DNA of 64,000 nt. It comes from Microbacterium pygmaeum (GTDB lineage: Bacteria; Actinomycetota; Actinomycetes; Actinomycetales; Microbacteriaceae). The notes beneath the pieces are model-generated. The model was given only the letters and a program-made list of their open reading frames with translations, did not search any database and was not told where the DNA came from. The stretch covers positions 1,984,001 through 2,048,000 of the forward strand of contig NZ_LT629692.1 in the NCBI RefSeq assembly GCF_900100885.1. The letters are read 5' to 3'. A program made the translations under genes and the position numbers. This document shows positions 34,351-42,497 of the stretch, piece by piece (positions within the stretch are counted from its first letter, which is position 1; each line of letters begins with the position of its first letter).

Positions 34351-35885
34351 TCGGCGCGGCGCTCCGTCGCTGAGGACGCCGGATCGGCCGGTCTGGCCGG
34401 CAGGCGCATCTCGAAGGTCGTGTCGCCCGGCGCGCTGCGCACCGTGAGGGTGCCGCCGTGCGCCTCCACGATGGCGCGGCCGATGGACAGGCCGAGCCCG
34501 GTGCCGCCGGTCTTGCGAGCGCGGGATCGGTCCGCGCGGGAGAACCGCTCGAACAGCTCGTCGGTGAGCGCCGGGTCGACTCCTGGCCCGTCGTCGTGCA
34601 CGCGGAGCACGGCGTCGCTTCCCTCTCGCAGCACCGTCACGCTGACCTCGCTGCCGGCGGGCGTGTGGGTGCGGGCGTTCGCGAGGAGGTTCCCGGCGAC
34701 CTGGTGCAGGCGCGCGGCGTCGCCGGCGATCACCACCGGCTCCTCGTCGAGATCCAGCACCCAGATGTGGTCCGGACCGGCCGGGCGGGCATCGGCGACG
34801 GCTTCGATCGCCAGTCTCGACAGATCGACGGTCCCGTAGACGAGCTCCTGGCCCTCGTCGAGTCGCGCGAGCAGCAGCAGGTCCTCCACGAGCGTCGTCA
34901 TCCGCAGCGACTGCGCCTGGATGCGCTCCAGCGCGGATTCGGTGTTCGCGGCCGAGTCCGGTCCCTGTCCCTGTCGGAGGGCGCGGAGCGAGAGCTCCGA
35001 ATAGCCGCGGATCGATGCCAGAGGAGTGCGCAGCTCATGGCTGGCGTCGGCGACGAACCGGCGCATCCGCTCTTCGTTGCGCTGACGCTCGTCGAGCGAC
35101 TCGTCGACGTGGTCCAGGAGCGTGTTCAACGCGTGACCCACGCGTCCGATCTCGGTCTCCTCGTCGGTCTGCGCATCGGGGACGCGCTCGGTGATCGAGA
35201 CGGCACCGGCCGACATCGGCATCGCGGCCACCCGCGTCGCGGTATCGGCCACGGCGCGCAGGGGCGCCAGACTCGCCCGGATGACGAACGCGATGACGGC
35301 GGCAAGCAGCAGCAGTCCTCCCGCGGTCACGAGCACGACCGTGGTGAGGATCTGCGTGATCGTGCTCTGCACGTCGCTGAGCGGCAGACCGACGATGCCG
35401 ACGTAGTCCTGCGCCTGGTAGGCGGCCACCCGGTAGTCGCCCAGCCCCTGGACGGGAAGGGTCGTGGTGTCGGGCTGCCCGACCGCGTCGAAGACGGAGT
35501 CCACCTGCGCATCGGTGAGCGACACGACGGAGTTCTCACTGCTGACGTACGCCCCGGTCGTCGTGCCATCGGGTGCGCGCAGGACCAGGAGGCTTCCGGG
35601 CTCCTGGCGCCCGTTGTCGAGCACGTCGTATGCGTCGATCGGCGTCGGTGTCGGCGGAAACTGCATCCGCAGCAGCGTTTGCCCGGTCAGCTGGACGGAC
35701 TCCCGGACCTTGGTGTTCAGGTTGTCCTGCAGCACCTGGCCGAGGATCGCGCTGGTCGCGACCGCCACGATCACGAGGATCAGCGCGACCATCCCGATGA
35801 TCGCGACCATCAGCCGGGTCTGCAGCGACCAGCGCCGGCGGTTGCGTGAGCCGGCGCGCCCTGCGGCGACGGCGGGTGCTGTCAC
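34344..35885 (-). CDS. Sensor histidine kinase of two-component system
   Basis: This 513-residue kinase has membrane helices near residues 25-48 and 180-203 bounding an extracytoplasmic sensor domain of about 130 residues, then a HAMP domain, the phospho-acceptor His283 in ASHELRTPLAS, and a HATPase domain with NLLANARTH, DDGPGVD and GGTGLGLSI. GTG 35885 overlaps the response-regulator stop (GTGA). It converges on the flavoprotein operon, with 3' ends overlapping by 7 bp. The signal is unknown; the position between the flavin chain and an ABC exporter suggests redox or envelope stress. Confidence 0.93.
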   Translation of the reverse strand: MTAPAVAAGRAGSRNRRRWSLQTRLMVAIIGMVALILVIVAVATSAILGQVLQDNLNTKVRESVQLTGQTLLRMQFPPTPTPIDAYDVLDNGRQEPGSLLVLRAPDGTTTGAYVSSENSVVSLTDAQVDSVFDAVGQPDTTTLPVQGLGDYRVAAYQAQDYVGIVGLPLSDVQSTITQILTTVVLVTAGGLLLLAAVIAFVIRASLAPLRAVADTATRVAAMPMSAGAVSITERVPDAQTDEETEIGRVGHALNTLLDHVDESLDERQRNEERMRRFVADASHELRTPLASIRGYSELSLRALRQGQGPDSAANTESALERIQAQSLRMTTLVEDLLLLARLDEGQELVYGTVDLSRLAIEAVADARPAGPDHIWVLDLDEEPVVIAGDAARLHQVAGNLLANARTHTPAGSEVSVTVLREGSDAVLRVHDDGPGVDPALTDELFERFSRADRSRARKTGGTGLGLSIGRAIVEAHGGTLTVRSAPGDTTFEMRLPARPADPASSATERRADQ

Positions 35886-36616
35886 TGGGGCGCCTTGATC
35901 ATGTAGCCGACGCCGCGCACGGTGTGGATCAGCGGCTCGCGGCCCTGATCGATCTTCTTCCGCAGGTACGAGATGTACAGCTCGACGACGCTGGAGCGGC
36001 CGCCGAAATCGTAGTTCCACACCCGATCGAGGATCTGCGCTTTCGAGACCACGCGGCGTTGGTTGCGCATCAGGAAGCGCAGCAGTTCGAACTCGGTCGC
36101 CGTCAGCTCGATCTCGGCGCCCGAGCGCTCGACCTCGTGGCTGTCCTCGTTGAGCGAGAGATCGCCGACGCGGAGGATGGGTTCCGAGTCGTCGGCCAGG
36201 GCGGTGCCCGCCCGGCGCATCAGACCGCGCAGCCGTGCCACGACCTCTTCCAGGCTGAACGGCTTGGTGACGTAGTCATCGCCGCCGGCGGTCAGGCCCG
36301 CCACGCGGTCGCTGACGGAGTCCTTCGCAGTCAGGAACAGCACCGGCACGTCGTTGCCGGACTGCCGCAGGCGCTGCAGCACGGCCATGCCGTCCAGGTC
36401 GGGCATCATGATGTCCAGCACCATGGCGTCCGGGGCGAAGTCGCGCGCCGACTGCAGGGCCTGAAGGCCGGATGCCGCGGTGCGCACCTCCCACCCCTCC
36501 ATCCGCAGCGCCATCGACAGCAGGTCGGTGAGCATCTGCTCGTCATCGACGACGAGGACCCGCAGCGCGGATCCGTCAGGGCGGTGGAGTGCGGGGGAGG
36601 TGGCGGTCGCGGTCAT
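35882..36616 (-). CDS. OmpR-family response regulator
   Basis: This 244-residue regulator has a receiver domain with acidic DD at 24-25, phospho-acceptor Asp68 (VLDIMMP) and Lys118 (VTKPF), then a winged-helix DNA-binding domain with LTATEFELLRFLM, RVWNYDFGGRSSVVELYI and HTVRGVGYM. It resembles the PrrA/TcrA-like actinobacterial group. ATG 36616 lies 6 bases after CACAAT, giving a leaderless mRNA. The 11-bp direct repeats at 36634-36655 overlap its -35 region, consistent with autoregulation. It is co-transcribed with the sensor kinase. Confidence 0.95.
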   Translation of the reverse strand: MTATATSPALHRPDGSALRVLVVDDEQMLTDLLSMALRMEGWEVRTAASGLQALQSARDFAPDAMVLDIMMPDLDGMAVLQRLRQSGNDVPVLFLTAKDSVSDRVAGLTAGGDDYVTKPFSLEEVVARLRGLMRRAGTALADDSEPILRVGDLSLNEDSHEVERSGAEIELTATEFELLRFLMRNQRRVVSKAQILDRVWNYDFGGRSSVVELYISYLRKKIDQGREPLIHTVRGVGYMIKAPQ

Positions 36617-36633
36617 GGCTTCATTGTGCTCGC

Positions 36634-36655
36634 GTTCCTATGTGCTTCCTATGGA
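36634..36655. promoter_or_regulatory. 11-bp-spaced direct repeats in the response-regulator promoter
   Basis: GTTCCTATGTG and CTTCCTATGGA are adjacent repeats of TTCCTATG with an 11-bp period. They cover the -35 region for the response-regulator gene. The unit resembles TTCATAGC, repeated with the same period at 31234-31255, so one regulator may recognise both. Confidence 0.55.
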
Positions 36656-36703
36656 GCCTGCTATGCGCGGGCTGTGAATCGCACTCATACCGCCCTCACA
36701 CGA

Positions 36704-36739
36704 TTCGCTGACGGTTCGCATCGGACGACTTCCTAGCGT
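36704..36739 (+). promoter_or_regulatory. Promoter region of the FtsX-type ABC operon
   Basis: TTCGC at 36704-36708 recurs at 36715-36719, again an 11-bp period, and TAGCGT at 36734-36739 makes a -10 box. The predicted transcript starts about 35 bases before the ATG, leaving room for GGGAG. The repeat is weaker than the two others. Confidence 0.4.
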
Positions 36740-36780
36740 TCATCCGACGGCGGCGCACGAACCGCCCCCGAGGGAGACTC

Positions 36781-38256
36781 ATGTACTGGACCTATCTGCG
36801 GCGCGAACTGGCCGGCCGCACCAAGCAGACCATCATCGTCGCTGCGGGCCTTGCGATCGCGATCGCGCTGGTGATCATCGTCAACTCGCTGGCCGCGGGG
36901 GTGCGCGACGCCCAGGCGCAGGCGCTGGATTCCGCGTACGGCGTCAGCACCGACCTGACCGTGTCGGGGGCGATGGCAGACCCGACCGGCGGCGCCGAAG
37001 GCGGCGGTGGTCCGCAGTTCGAGTTCGAGGACGGTGCCGGGCAGAACGCCGACGGCACGACCGAGCTCAGCCAGTCACGGCTCATGCTGGATCGACTCCG
37101 CGGCACGCTGGAGGAGTCGAGTGTGACGGCGGTCGCCTCCGTGGACGGTGTCGCCGCGGCAACCGGCGCCCTGTCGCTGACGAACACGACCTTCTCGGGG
37201 CAGATCCCGGACCGCTCGCAGGCACAGCCGGGCACCGACGCCGCACAGGGCGAGCAATCCGGTCCGCCCGCCGGCGGCCCAGACGGCGCCGGTGGCAGTG
37301 CCTTCGACGTCGACTCGTTCACGGTGCTCGGCATCGATCCCGCCGACAGCTCGGTCGGTCCGATGTCGTCGGTGTCGCTGAGCGAGGGCCGCGCGCTGGA
37401 GTCCGGCGATGCCGGTGCGGATGTCGCCGTGCTCGATGCCACGTACGCCTCGTTGAACGATCTGGCGGTCGGGGACAGCATCGACGTCGGCGGCGCGCAG
37501 ATGGAGATCGTCGGAGTCGTCTCCTCCACCTCAAGCCAGGCCGACACCGCCTCCAACGTGTACATCCCGCTCGATGTCGCACAGACGCTGGCCGGCGCGG
37601 GAGAGGTCGTCTCGACGATCTTTGTGCAGGCCGACTCCGCGGACGCGATCGAGGGCGTGCAGCGTGCGATCCAGACCGAGCTGCCGGACGCGACGGTCAG
37701 CTCACAGTCCGACCTCGCCTCCACCGTCTCCGGGTCCCTCTCCAGCGCATCCGCGCTCATCACGAACCTCGGAACGTGGCTGTCGCTCATCGTGCTGGCG
37801 GTCGCGCTCGTCCTGGCGGTGCTGTTCACGACCTCCGGCGTGTCTCGCCGCACCCGTGAGTTCGGCACCCTCAAGGCGATCGGCTGGTCCAACGGCCGAG
37901 TCGTCGGCCAGGTGGCGGGCGAATCGGTGATCCAGGGGCTGATCGGGGGCGCGGTCGGACTCGCGCTCGGCCTGGCGGGCATCCTCACCATCAACCTGAT
38001 CTCGCCGACGATCTCCTCCGTCGCCGCGACCGGCGCGCCGCAAGGACCCGGCGCGGGCGGGCAGGGCGGCCCTGGCTTCGGCGGCGGGGCGTTCACGCAG
38101 GCAACGGCGGACGTCGTGCTCCATGCGCCGCTGACCCTCTGGGTCGTCGCCGCAGCGATCGGCATCGCCGTCCTCGGCGGCGCGGTCGCCGGCGCCTTCG
38201 GCGGCTGGCGTGCGTCACGACTGAGCCCCGCCGAAGCCCTCCGGTCCGTGGGCTGA
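36781..38256 (+). CDS. ABC transporter permease, FtsX/MacB type
   Basis: This 491-residue protein has one N-terminal membrane helix (about residues 20-42), a large extracytoplasmic domain of about 280 residues containing Gly/Pro-rich low-complexity stretches, then three C-terminal helices with RRTREFGTLKAIGWS after the second, the FtsX-domain hallmark. A further Gly/Pro-rich outer loop lies between the last helices. Such transporters act by mechanotransmission in export, lipoprotein handling or peptide resistance. GGGAG precedes ATG 36781. It diverges from the two-component system, a common pairing in which the kinase controls the exporter. Confidence 0.9.
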   Translation: MYWTYLRRELAGRTKQTIIVAAGLAIAIALVIIVNSLAAGVRDAQAQALDSAYGVSTDLTVSGAMADPTGGAEGGGGPQFEFEDGAGQNADGTTELSQSRLMLDRLRGTLEESSVTAVASVDGVAAATGALSLTNTTFSGQIPDRSQAQPGTDAAQGEQSGPPAGGPDGAGGSAFDVDSFTVLGIDPADSSVGPMSSVSLSEGRALESGDAGADVAVLDATYASLNDLAVGDSIDVGGAQMEIVGVVSSTSSQADTASNVYIPLDVAQTLAGAGEVVSTIFVQADSADAIEGVQRAIQTELPDATVSSQSDLASTVSGSLSSASALITNLGTWLSLIVLAVALVLAVLFTTSGVSRRTREFGTLKAIGWSNGRVVGQVAGESVIQGLIGGAVGLALGLAGILTINLISPTISSVAATGAPQGPGAGGQGGPGFGGGAFTQATADVVLHAPLTLWVVAAAIGIAVLGGAVAGAFGGWRASRLSPAEALRSVG

Positions 38257-38305
38257 CCGAATGGACACCGCATCACCCGAGCAGGAAACGACAGGAGAGA
38301 CCGCG

Positions 38306-39031
38306 ATGGTGATCATCGACGCACAGCAGGATGCCGCAGCAGGAGCGCCCCTCGAGCCGATCTACCGGCTCGCCGGCGTGACGCGCAACTATCAGCAGAA
38401 AGGACGGCTCGTGAAGGCACTGGCAGGTGTCGATCTGGACATCGCCGCGGGCGATTTCGTCACGATCCAGGGGCCGACCGGAGGCGGCAAGTCGACGCTG
38501 CTGCAGATCCTCGGGGCGCTGGACCGCCCGAGCACCGGATCGGTCGTGCTCGGCGGCACCGACATCGCCGGCGCATCGAACGCGGAGCTGGGCATGGTGC
38601 GCGCGCACGAGATCGGCTTCGTGTTCCAGGGGTTCAACCTGATTCCGACACTCTCAGCCCACGAGAACGTCGACATGGCGCTCGAACCGCTGGGACTGGC
38701 CGAGGACGAGCGCGCGGCGCGGGTGCGCGAAGCGCTGGAGCACGTCGGCCTCGCCGACCGCGCCGACCACCGGCCGGGTGAGCTGTCCGGGGGTCAGCAG
38801 CAGCGCGTCGCCATCGCCCGGGCCATCGTGAAGCGGCCGCGGGTGCTCCTGGCCGACGAGCCGACCGGCAACCTCGACGAGAGCATGCGCGATGAGATCC
38901 TCGCCGTGCTGGAGAGACTGCACGCCGAGGGACTCACCCTCATCGTCGTCACCCACGACAGCGCGGTCGCGCGCCGTGCCCGCCGCCGGCTTCGGCTGGA
39001 GAAGGGCACGGTGCGCGACATCACGCGCTGA
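38306..39031 (+). CDS. ABC transporter ATPase, MacB/LolD type
   Basis: This 241-residue ATPase partners the preceding FtsX-type permease. Walker A is GPTGGGKST near residues 57-65, the Q-loop VFQGFNLIPTLSAHENV, signature LSGGQQQRVAIARA and Walker B VLLADEPTGNLD follow. I choose ATG 38306 because AGGAGA precedes it at good distance; an in-frame ATG at 38261 would add 15 residues but has no Shine-Dalgarno. The family usually works without a binding protein. The gene ends just before a large palindrome. Confidence 0.92.
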   Translation: MVIIDAQQDAAAGAPLEPIYRLAGVTRNYQQKGRLVKALAGVDLDIAAGDFVTIQGPTGGGKSTLLQILGALDRPSTGSVVLGGTDIAGASNAELGMVRAHEIGFVFQGFNLIPTLSAHENVDMALEPLGLAEDERAARVREALEHVGLADRADHRPGELSGGQQQRVAIARAIVKRPRVLLADEPTGNLDESMRDEILAVLERLHAEGLTLIVVTHDSAVARRARRRLRLEKGTVRDITR

Positions 39032-39040
39032 AAGGCAGCC

Positions 39041-40054
39041 CTAGCGAGGGCCGGATGCCGCGGCATCCGGCCCCGCGGCGGCGATGAAGCGATCGATCTG
39101 CGCGTCCTTCTCGGCGTCGTAGCCCTGCTCATCCGGGTGCGCGTCGTAGTGGGCGATCAGCCGTCGGGCACCCTCGTCGAAGAGCACGGTGGTGGCGAAC
39201 TCGGGGACGAATCGTTTGATCTTGCTGTTGTCGAAGACCACCGAATGGGTCTTGTCGCCGAGCAGGCTCGGTCCGCGGTCCGGATCCAGCCGAGCGAGCG
39301 TCTCTGAGGCGATGTGGACGAACTGCGCAGACGTCACTCCCGCGGCATCGGCCAGCCAGCCGTAGATCTGGTTCCAGGTCGGTACGTGATCGCCGGTGAT
39401 CGTGAACGCCTCGCCGATGGCGAGCGGATGCCCCAGGATCCCCGCGAAGCCCACCGCGAAGTCGTCGCTGTGTGTCAGGGTCCACAGGCTCGTGCCGTCG
39501 CCGTGGATCACCACCGGCTTGCCGGCGCGCAGCCGCACGACATCAGTCCAGCCGCCGGAGTTCGGCAGGAGCGTGTGGTCATAGGTGTGCGACGGACGCA
39601 CGACCGTCACCGGGAAGCCACGATCCCGGTACGCCGACAGCAGCAGGTCCTCGCAGGCGATCTTGTCGCGCGAGTACTGCCAGAACGGATTGCGCAACGG
39701 CGTCGACTCGGTGATCGGCAGACGCAGCGGCGGTTTCTGATAGGCGGAGGCCGAGCTGATGAACACGTACTGGCCGGTGCGCCCCTCGAACAGGTCCATG
39801 TCGGTCTGGACGTGCTCCGGCGTGAACGCGGTGAACTCGGCGACCGCGTCGAACTGCTGCGTCCCGAGCGCGTCGCGGACGGACTGCGGTTCGCGGATGT
39901 CGCCGATGACGCTGCGCGCTCCATCGGGCAGCGGCCGCCTGCTCGTCCCGCGATTGAGGACGGTGACCTCGTCGCCGCGGGCGAGCGAGCGGCGGACGCA
40001 CGCCGTGCTGATCGCCCCGGTCCCGCCGATGTAGAGGATTCGTCTGTTCGTCAT
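39041..40054 (-). CDS. NAD-dependent epimerase/dehydratase-like protein (extended SDR)
   Basis: This 337-residue protein begins with the Rossmann motif YIGGTGAIS at residues 7-15 and continues as an extended short-chain dehydrogenase: VIGDIREP, FISSASAYQKPP, and substrate-side VVIHGDGTSLWTLTHSDDFA. The segment after SSASAY lacks the canonical YxxxK with Lys at +4, so it resembles the CSP41/atypical SDR branch that may bind nucleotide without classical redox chemistry. ATG 40054 lies 6 bases after TAGGGT. It diverges from corA. Substrate unknown. Confidence 0.85.
   Translation of the reverse strand: MTNRRILYIGGTGAISTACVRRSLARGDEVTVLNRGTSRRPLPDGARSVIGDIREPQSVRDALGTQQFDAVAEFTAFTPEHVQTDMDLFEGRTGQYVFISSASAYQKPPLRLPITESTPLRNPFWQYSRDKIACEDLLLSAYRDRGFPVTVVRPSHTYDHTLLPNSGGWTDVVRLRAGKPVVIHGDGTSLWTLTHSDDFAVGFAGILGHPLAIGEAFTITGDHVPTWNQIYGWLADAAGVTSAQFVHIASETLARLDPDRGPSLLGDKTHSVVFDNSKIKRFVPEFATTVLFDEGARRLIAHYDAHPDEQGYDAEKDAQIDRFIAAAGPDAAASGPR
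39048..39073. terminator. Perfect 26-bp palindrome at convergent gene ends
   Basis: The arms GGGCCGGATGCCG (39048-39060) and its reverse complement (39061-39073) meet without a spacer, inside the last codons of the epimerase gene and 17 bp after the ATPase stop. It can fold from either strand and so may end both convergent transcripts, although no T-run follows. It contains the over-represented word GGATGCC in inverted pair. Confidence 0.5.
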
Positions 40055-40060
40055 GTTCCG

Positions 40061-40103
40061 ACCCTAGCCATCGCGCTCCGGGTCGGCCCGGCTCGCTTAG
40101 GGT
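40061..40103. promoter_or_regulatory. Divergent leaderless promoters of epimerase and corA
   Basis: TAGGGT occurs on the minus strand (40066 to 40061), 6 bases before the epimerase ATG, and on the plus strand (40098-40103), 7 bases before the corA ATG. The whole intergenic region is only 56 bp, so the two polymerases would compete. Confidence 0.55.
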
Positions 40104-40110
40104 GGCACGC

Positions 40111-41124
40111 ATGGCTGTGATCGATTCCGCGGTGTACCTCGACGGCGCACGCGTCAGCGACGGGCACGCACCCGCCGACGCCGTCCGCGAGGCTCGCGAG
40201 CGGGGCGGGATGGTGTGGATCGGACTCCGCTCCACCGACGCCGAGGAACTCGGCGAGCTGCAGAAGCTGCTCGACCTGCATCCGCTCGCCGTCAAGGATT
40301 GCCTTCGCGGTCACCAGCGCTCCAAGTTCGAGCGCTTCGGGCCGATGGGATTCCTCGTCGTCCAGCCCGCGCGGTACGTGGATGAGACCGAGGAGGTCAT
40401 CTTCACCGAGGTGGACTTCTTCGTGGGCGCGGACTTCATCGTCACCGTGCAGAACGAGGACCAGATCGACGTCCATGCCGTGCAGCGCGACCTCGAGCGG
40501 CACCCCGGGATCCTCGAGAAGGGACCATACGGCATCGTGTGGGCGCTGCTGAGCAACGTCCTGGACGGATACGGGCCGGTCATCGACGGGGTCGAGAACG
40601 ACGTCGACGAGATCGAGGAGCAGCTGTTCTCGCAGGCCAAGGAGGTTTCGCGGCGCATCTTCGGCCTGCAGCGCGAGGTCATCGATCTGCAGCACGCGAC
40701 GTATCCGCTGGTGGACATCTTCGACCGGCTCCAGACGATGGTCGCCGACGAGACCGACGGTCGCGAGGCCCCCGCGTTCCGCGAGCTGGACGACCGGGCC
40801 GGGCACATCGTCGACCGTGTCGACGCGTTCCGGCACACGCTGGACAGTGCGCTGACCGTCCACGCGAGTCTGGTGGAACAGGAGAACAACGAGGCGATGC
40901 GCTCGATGACCGAGACCGGACTCCAGCAGAACGAGCAGGTCAAGAAGGTGTCGGGCTGGGCTGCGGTGCTGTTCGCGCCGACGCTCATCGGAACCATCTA
41001 CGGCATGAACTTCGACGACATGCCCGAACTGCACTGGACGTTCGGCTACCCGCTGGCGCTGCTCGCGATGCTCGCGACGAGCGTCACGCTCTATCTCATC
41101 TTCAAGCGGCGCGGCTGGCTGTAG
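40111..41124 (+). CDS. corA: CorA-family magnesium/cobalt transporter
   Basis: This 337-residue channel protein has a large cytosolic N-terminal domain (residues 1-270) rich in acidic residues and two C-terminal membrane helices, with the selectivity motif GMN at 298-300 in YGMNF. The pore helix includes KKVSGWAAVLFAPTLIGTI. ATG 40111 lies 7 bases after TAGGGT, so I prefer it to a GTG nine bases upstream, which lies inside the -10 box. It should mediate Mg2+ uptake. It is divergent from the epimerase and is followed in 44 bp by the FAD oxidase. Confidence 0.93.
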   Translation: MAVIDSAVYLDGARVSDGHAPADAVREARERGGMVWIGLRSTDAEELGELQKLLDLHPLAVKDCLRGHQRSKFERFGPMGFLVVQPARYVDETEEVIFTEVDFFVGADFIVTVQNEDQIDVHAVQRDLERHPGILEKGPYGIVWALLSNVLDGYGPVIDGVENDVDEIEEQLFSQAKEVSRRIFGLQREVIDLQHATYPLVDIFDRLQTMVADETDGREAPAFRELDDRAGHIVDRVDAFRHTLDSALTVHASLVEQENNEAMRSMTETGLQQNEQVKKVSGWAAVLFAPTLIGTIYGMNFDDMPELHWTFGYPLALLAMLATSVTLYLIFKRRGWL

Positions 41125-41168
41125 CCGGACCGATGCGCGTGTCCGAGGACGGCGCTACTGTGCTGCGC

Positions 41169-42491
41169 ATGGATGTGACGAATCTCCGCGGCGCAGTGGC
41201 CGCAGTCCTCACCGCCGACGACGAGGGATGGGATGCCGCGCGGGCGTACCACTCCGGAGTCGGATCACCCGTTGCGCTGGTGCGGCCGACCTCGGTGGAC
41301 GAAGTCGCCGCGGCCGTGCGCTGGGCCGCCGAGGCAGGCGAGCCCGTCGTCGTCCGCGGCGGCGGACACAGCGCGTGGGGAGCCGTGCCCGGTGGCCTCA
41401 CGATCGATCTCTCCGCCTTCGACGATGTCGCCGTCGACGGCACCAGGGTCAGCGTCGGCGGGGGAGCGACGTGGGGTGCGGTCGCCCGACAGCTGGCCGA
41501 ATCCGGCGTGGGACTGAGCTCGGGCGACACCGCGTCCGTCGGGGTCGGTGGGCTCACCCTCGGCGGCGGGATCGGCTGGATGGCACGAGCCTGGGGGCTG
41601 GCCTCGGATCAGCTGGTCGGCGCGCAGCTCGTGACGGCGACCGGAGATCTTCTCGAGGTGTCGGCCGATGCCGAGCCCGAGCTGTTCTGGGCGCTGCGCG
41701 GCGGCGGCGGCAACTTCGGGGTGGTGACGCGATTCGATTTCCAGGCGCACCCGCTGACCTCGGTCGTGTGGACGGTTCTGGCTCCGAGTGGGAACGCGCG
41801 TCCGGTGCTGCGCGCACTGCGCGACCTGCTGCAGGACGCGCCGCGTCAGCTCACGGTGACCTACATGGATGTGCCGGCGATGGACCCGAGCGCGCCGGCC
41901 GGCGCGACGATCAGCGCCTGCTGGATCGGTGACGACGAGGCCGCGTCTGCGGCAGCACTGGCGCCGCTGACAACGCTGGAGGGGGTCACCGTCACCGAGT
42001 CGGGCGTGCGCTCCTATCCGGACATCCTGCAGGACATGCCCGCCGCCGACCCCGACCAGCCGATGCCCGGCTTCGTGGGCGGCAATACGCTCGCCGTCGA
42101 CCTCTCCGACGCGATGATCGATCTGCTCGCCACGTTCCGCGAGGCGCACAGCGCGTCCGTGCTGTTCCTGCGGTCGCTCGGCGGCGCCTTCGCGGACGTC
42201 GGGCAGGAGGCCGGCGCCTTCCCCGCGCGGGATGCCACGTGGTTCGCGATGGCCGGGGCCTTCGACATCCCCGGCATGCTCGACGAGAGCGAGCGGGCCG
42301 CCGCTGAGGCGGAGTGGGATGCGATCGAGCAGCTCGGTGCCGGGGTCTACGGCAACTTCACGACCTCGACCGACCCCTCCTGGGTCGCGCGGATGTATCC
42401 GCCTGCGACCCTTGCGCGGCTGACCGAGGTCAAGAAGCGCTGGGACCCGCGGAACGTGTTCTCACGCACCCACAACGTGCTGCCGGTGTAG
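41169..42491 (+). CDS. FAD-binding oxidoreductase, berberine-bridge-enzyme type
   Basis: This 440-residue protein has a PCMH-type FAD domain: VRGGGHSAWG with His67 as probable covalent FAD ligand, and GVGGLTLGGGIGW; the second cysteinyl ligand of bicovalent enzymes is absent (SV in place of the cysteine). The C-terminal BBE region ends in YGNFTTS and KKRWDPRNVFSRTHNV. Such enzymes oxidise sugars, alkaloid-like compounds or other alcohols with O2. No signal peptide is seen. ATG 41169 lies 7 bases after TACTGT; an ATG 36 bases upstream is possible but less favoured. Substrate unknown. Confidence 0.88.
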   Translation: MDVTNLRGAVAAVLTADDEGWDAARAYHSGVGSPVALVRPTSVDEVAAAVRWAAEAGEPVVVRGGGHSAWGAVPGGLTIDLSAFDDVAVDGTRVSVGGGATWGAVARQLAESGVGLSSGDTASVGVGGLTLGGGIGWMARAWGLASDQLVGAQLVTATGDLLEVSADAEPELFWALRGGGGNFGVVTRFDFQAHPLTSVVWTVLAPSGNARPVLRALRDLLQDAPRQLTVTYMDVPAMDPSAPAGATISACWIGDDEAASAAALAPLTTLEGVTVTESGVRSYPDILQDMPAADPDQPMPGFVGGNTLAVDLSDAMIDLLATFREAHSASVLFLRSLGGAFADVGQEAGAFPARDATWFAMAGAFDIPGMLDESERAAAEAEWDAIEQLGAGVYGNFTTSTDPSWVARMYPPATLARLTEVKKRWDPRNVFSRTHNVLPV

Positions 42492-42497
42492 CGGCGG

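Noticed and set aside
38261..38305. Upstream ATG of the MacB-type ATPase
   Set aside because: It lacks a Shine-Dalgarno, while ATG 38306 has AGGAGA at good spacing; the 15 extra residues have no family support.
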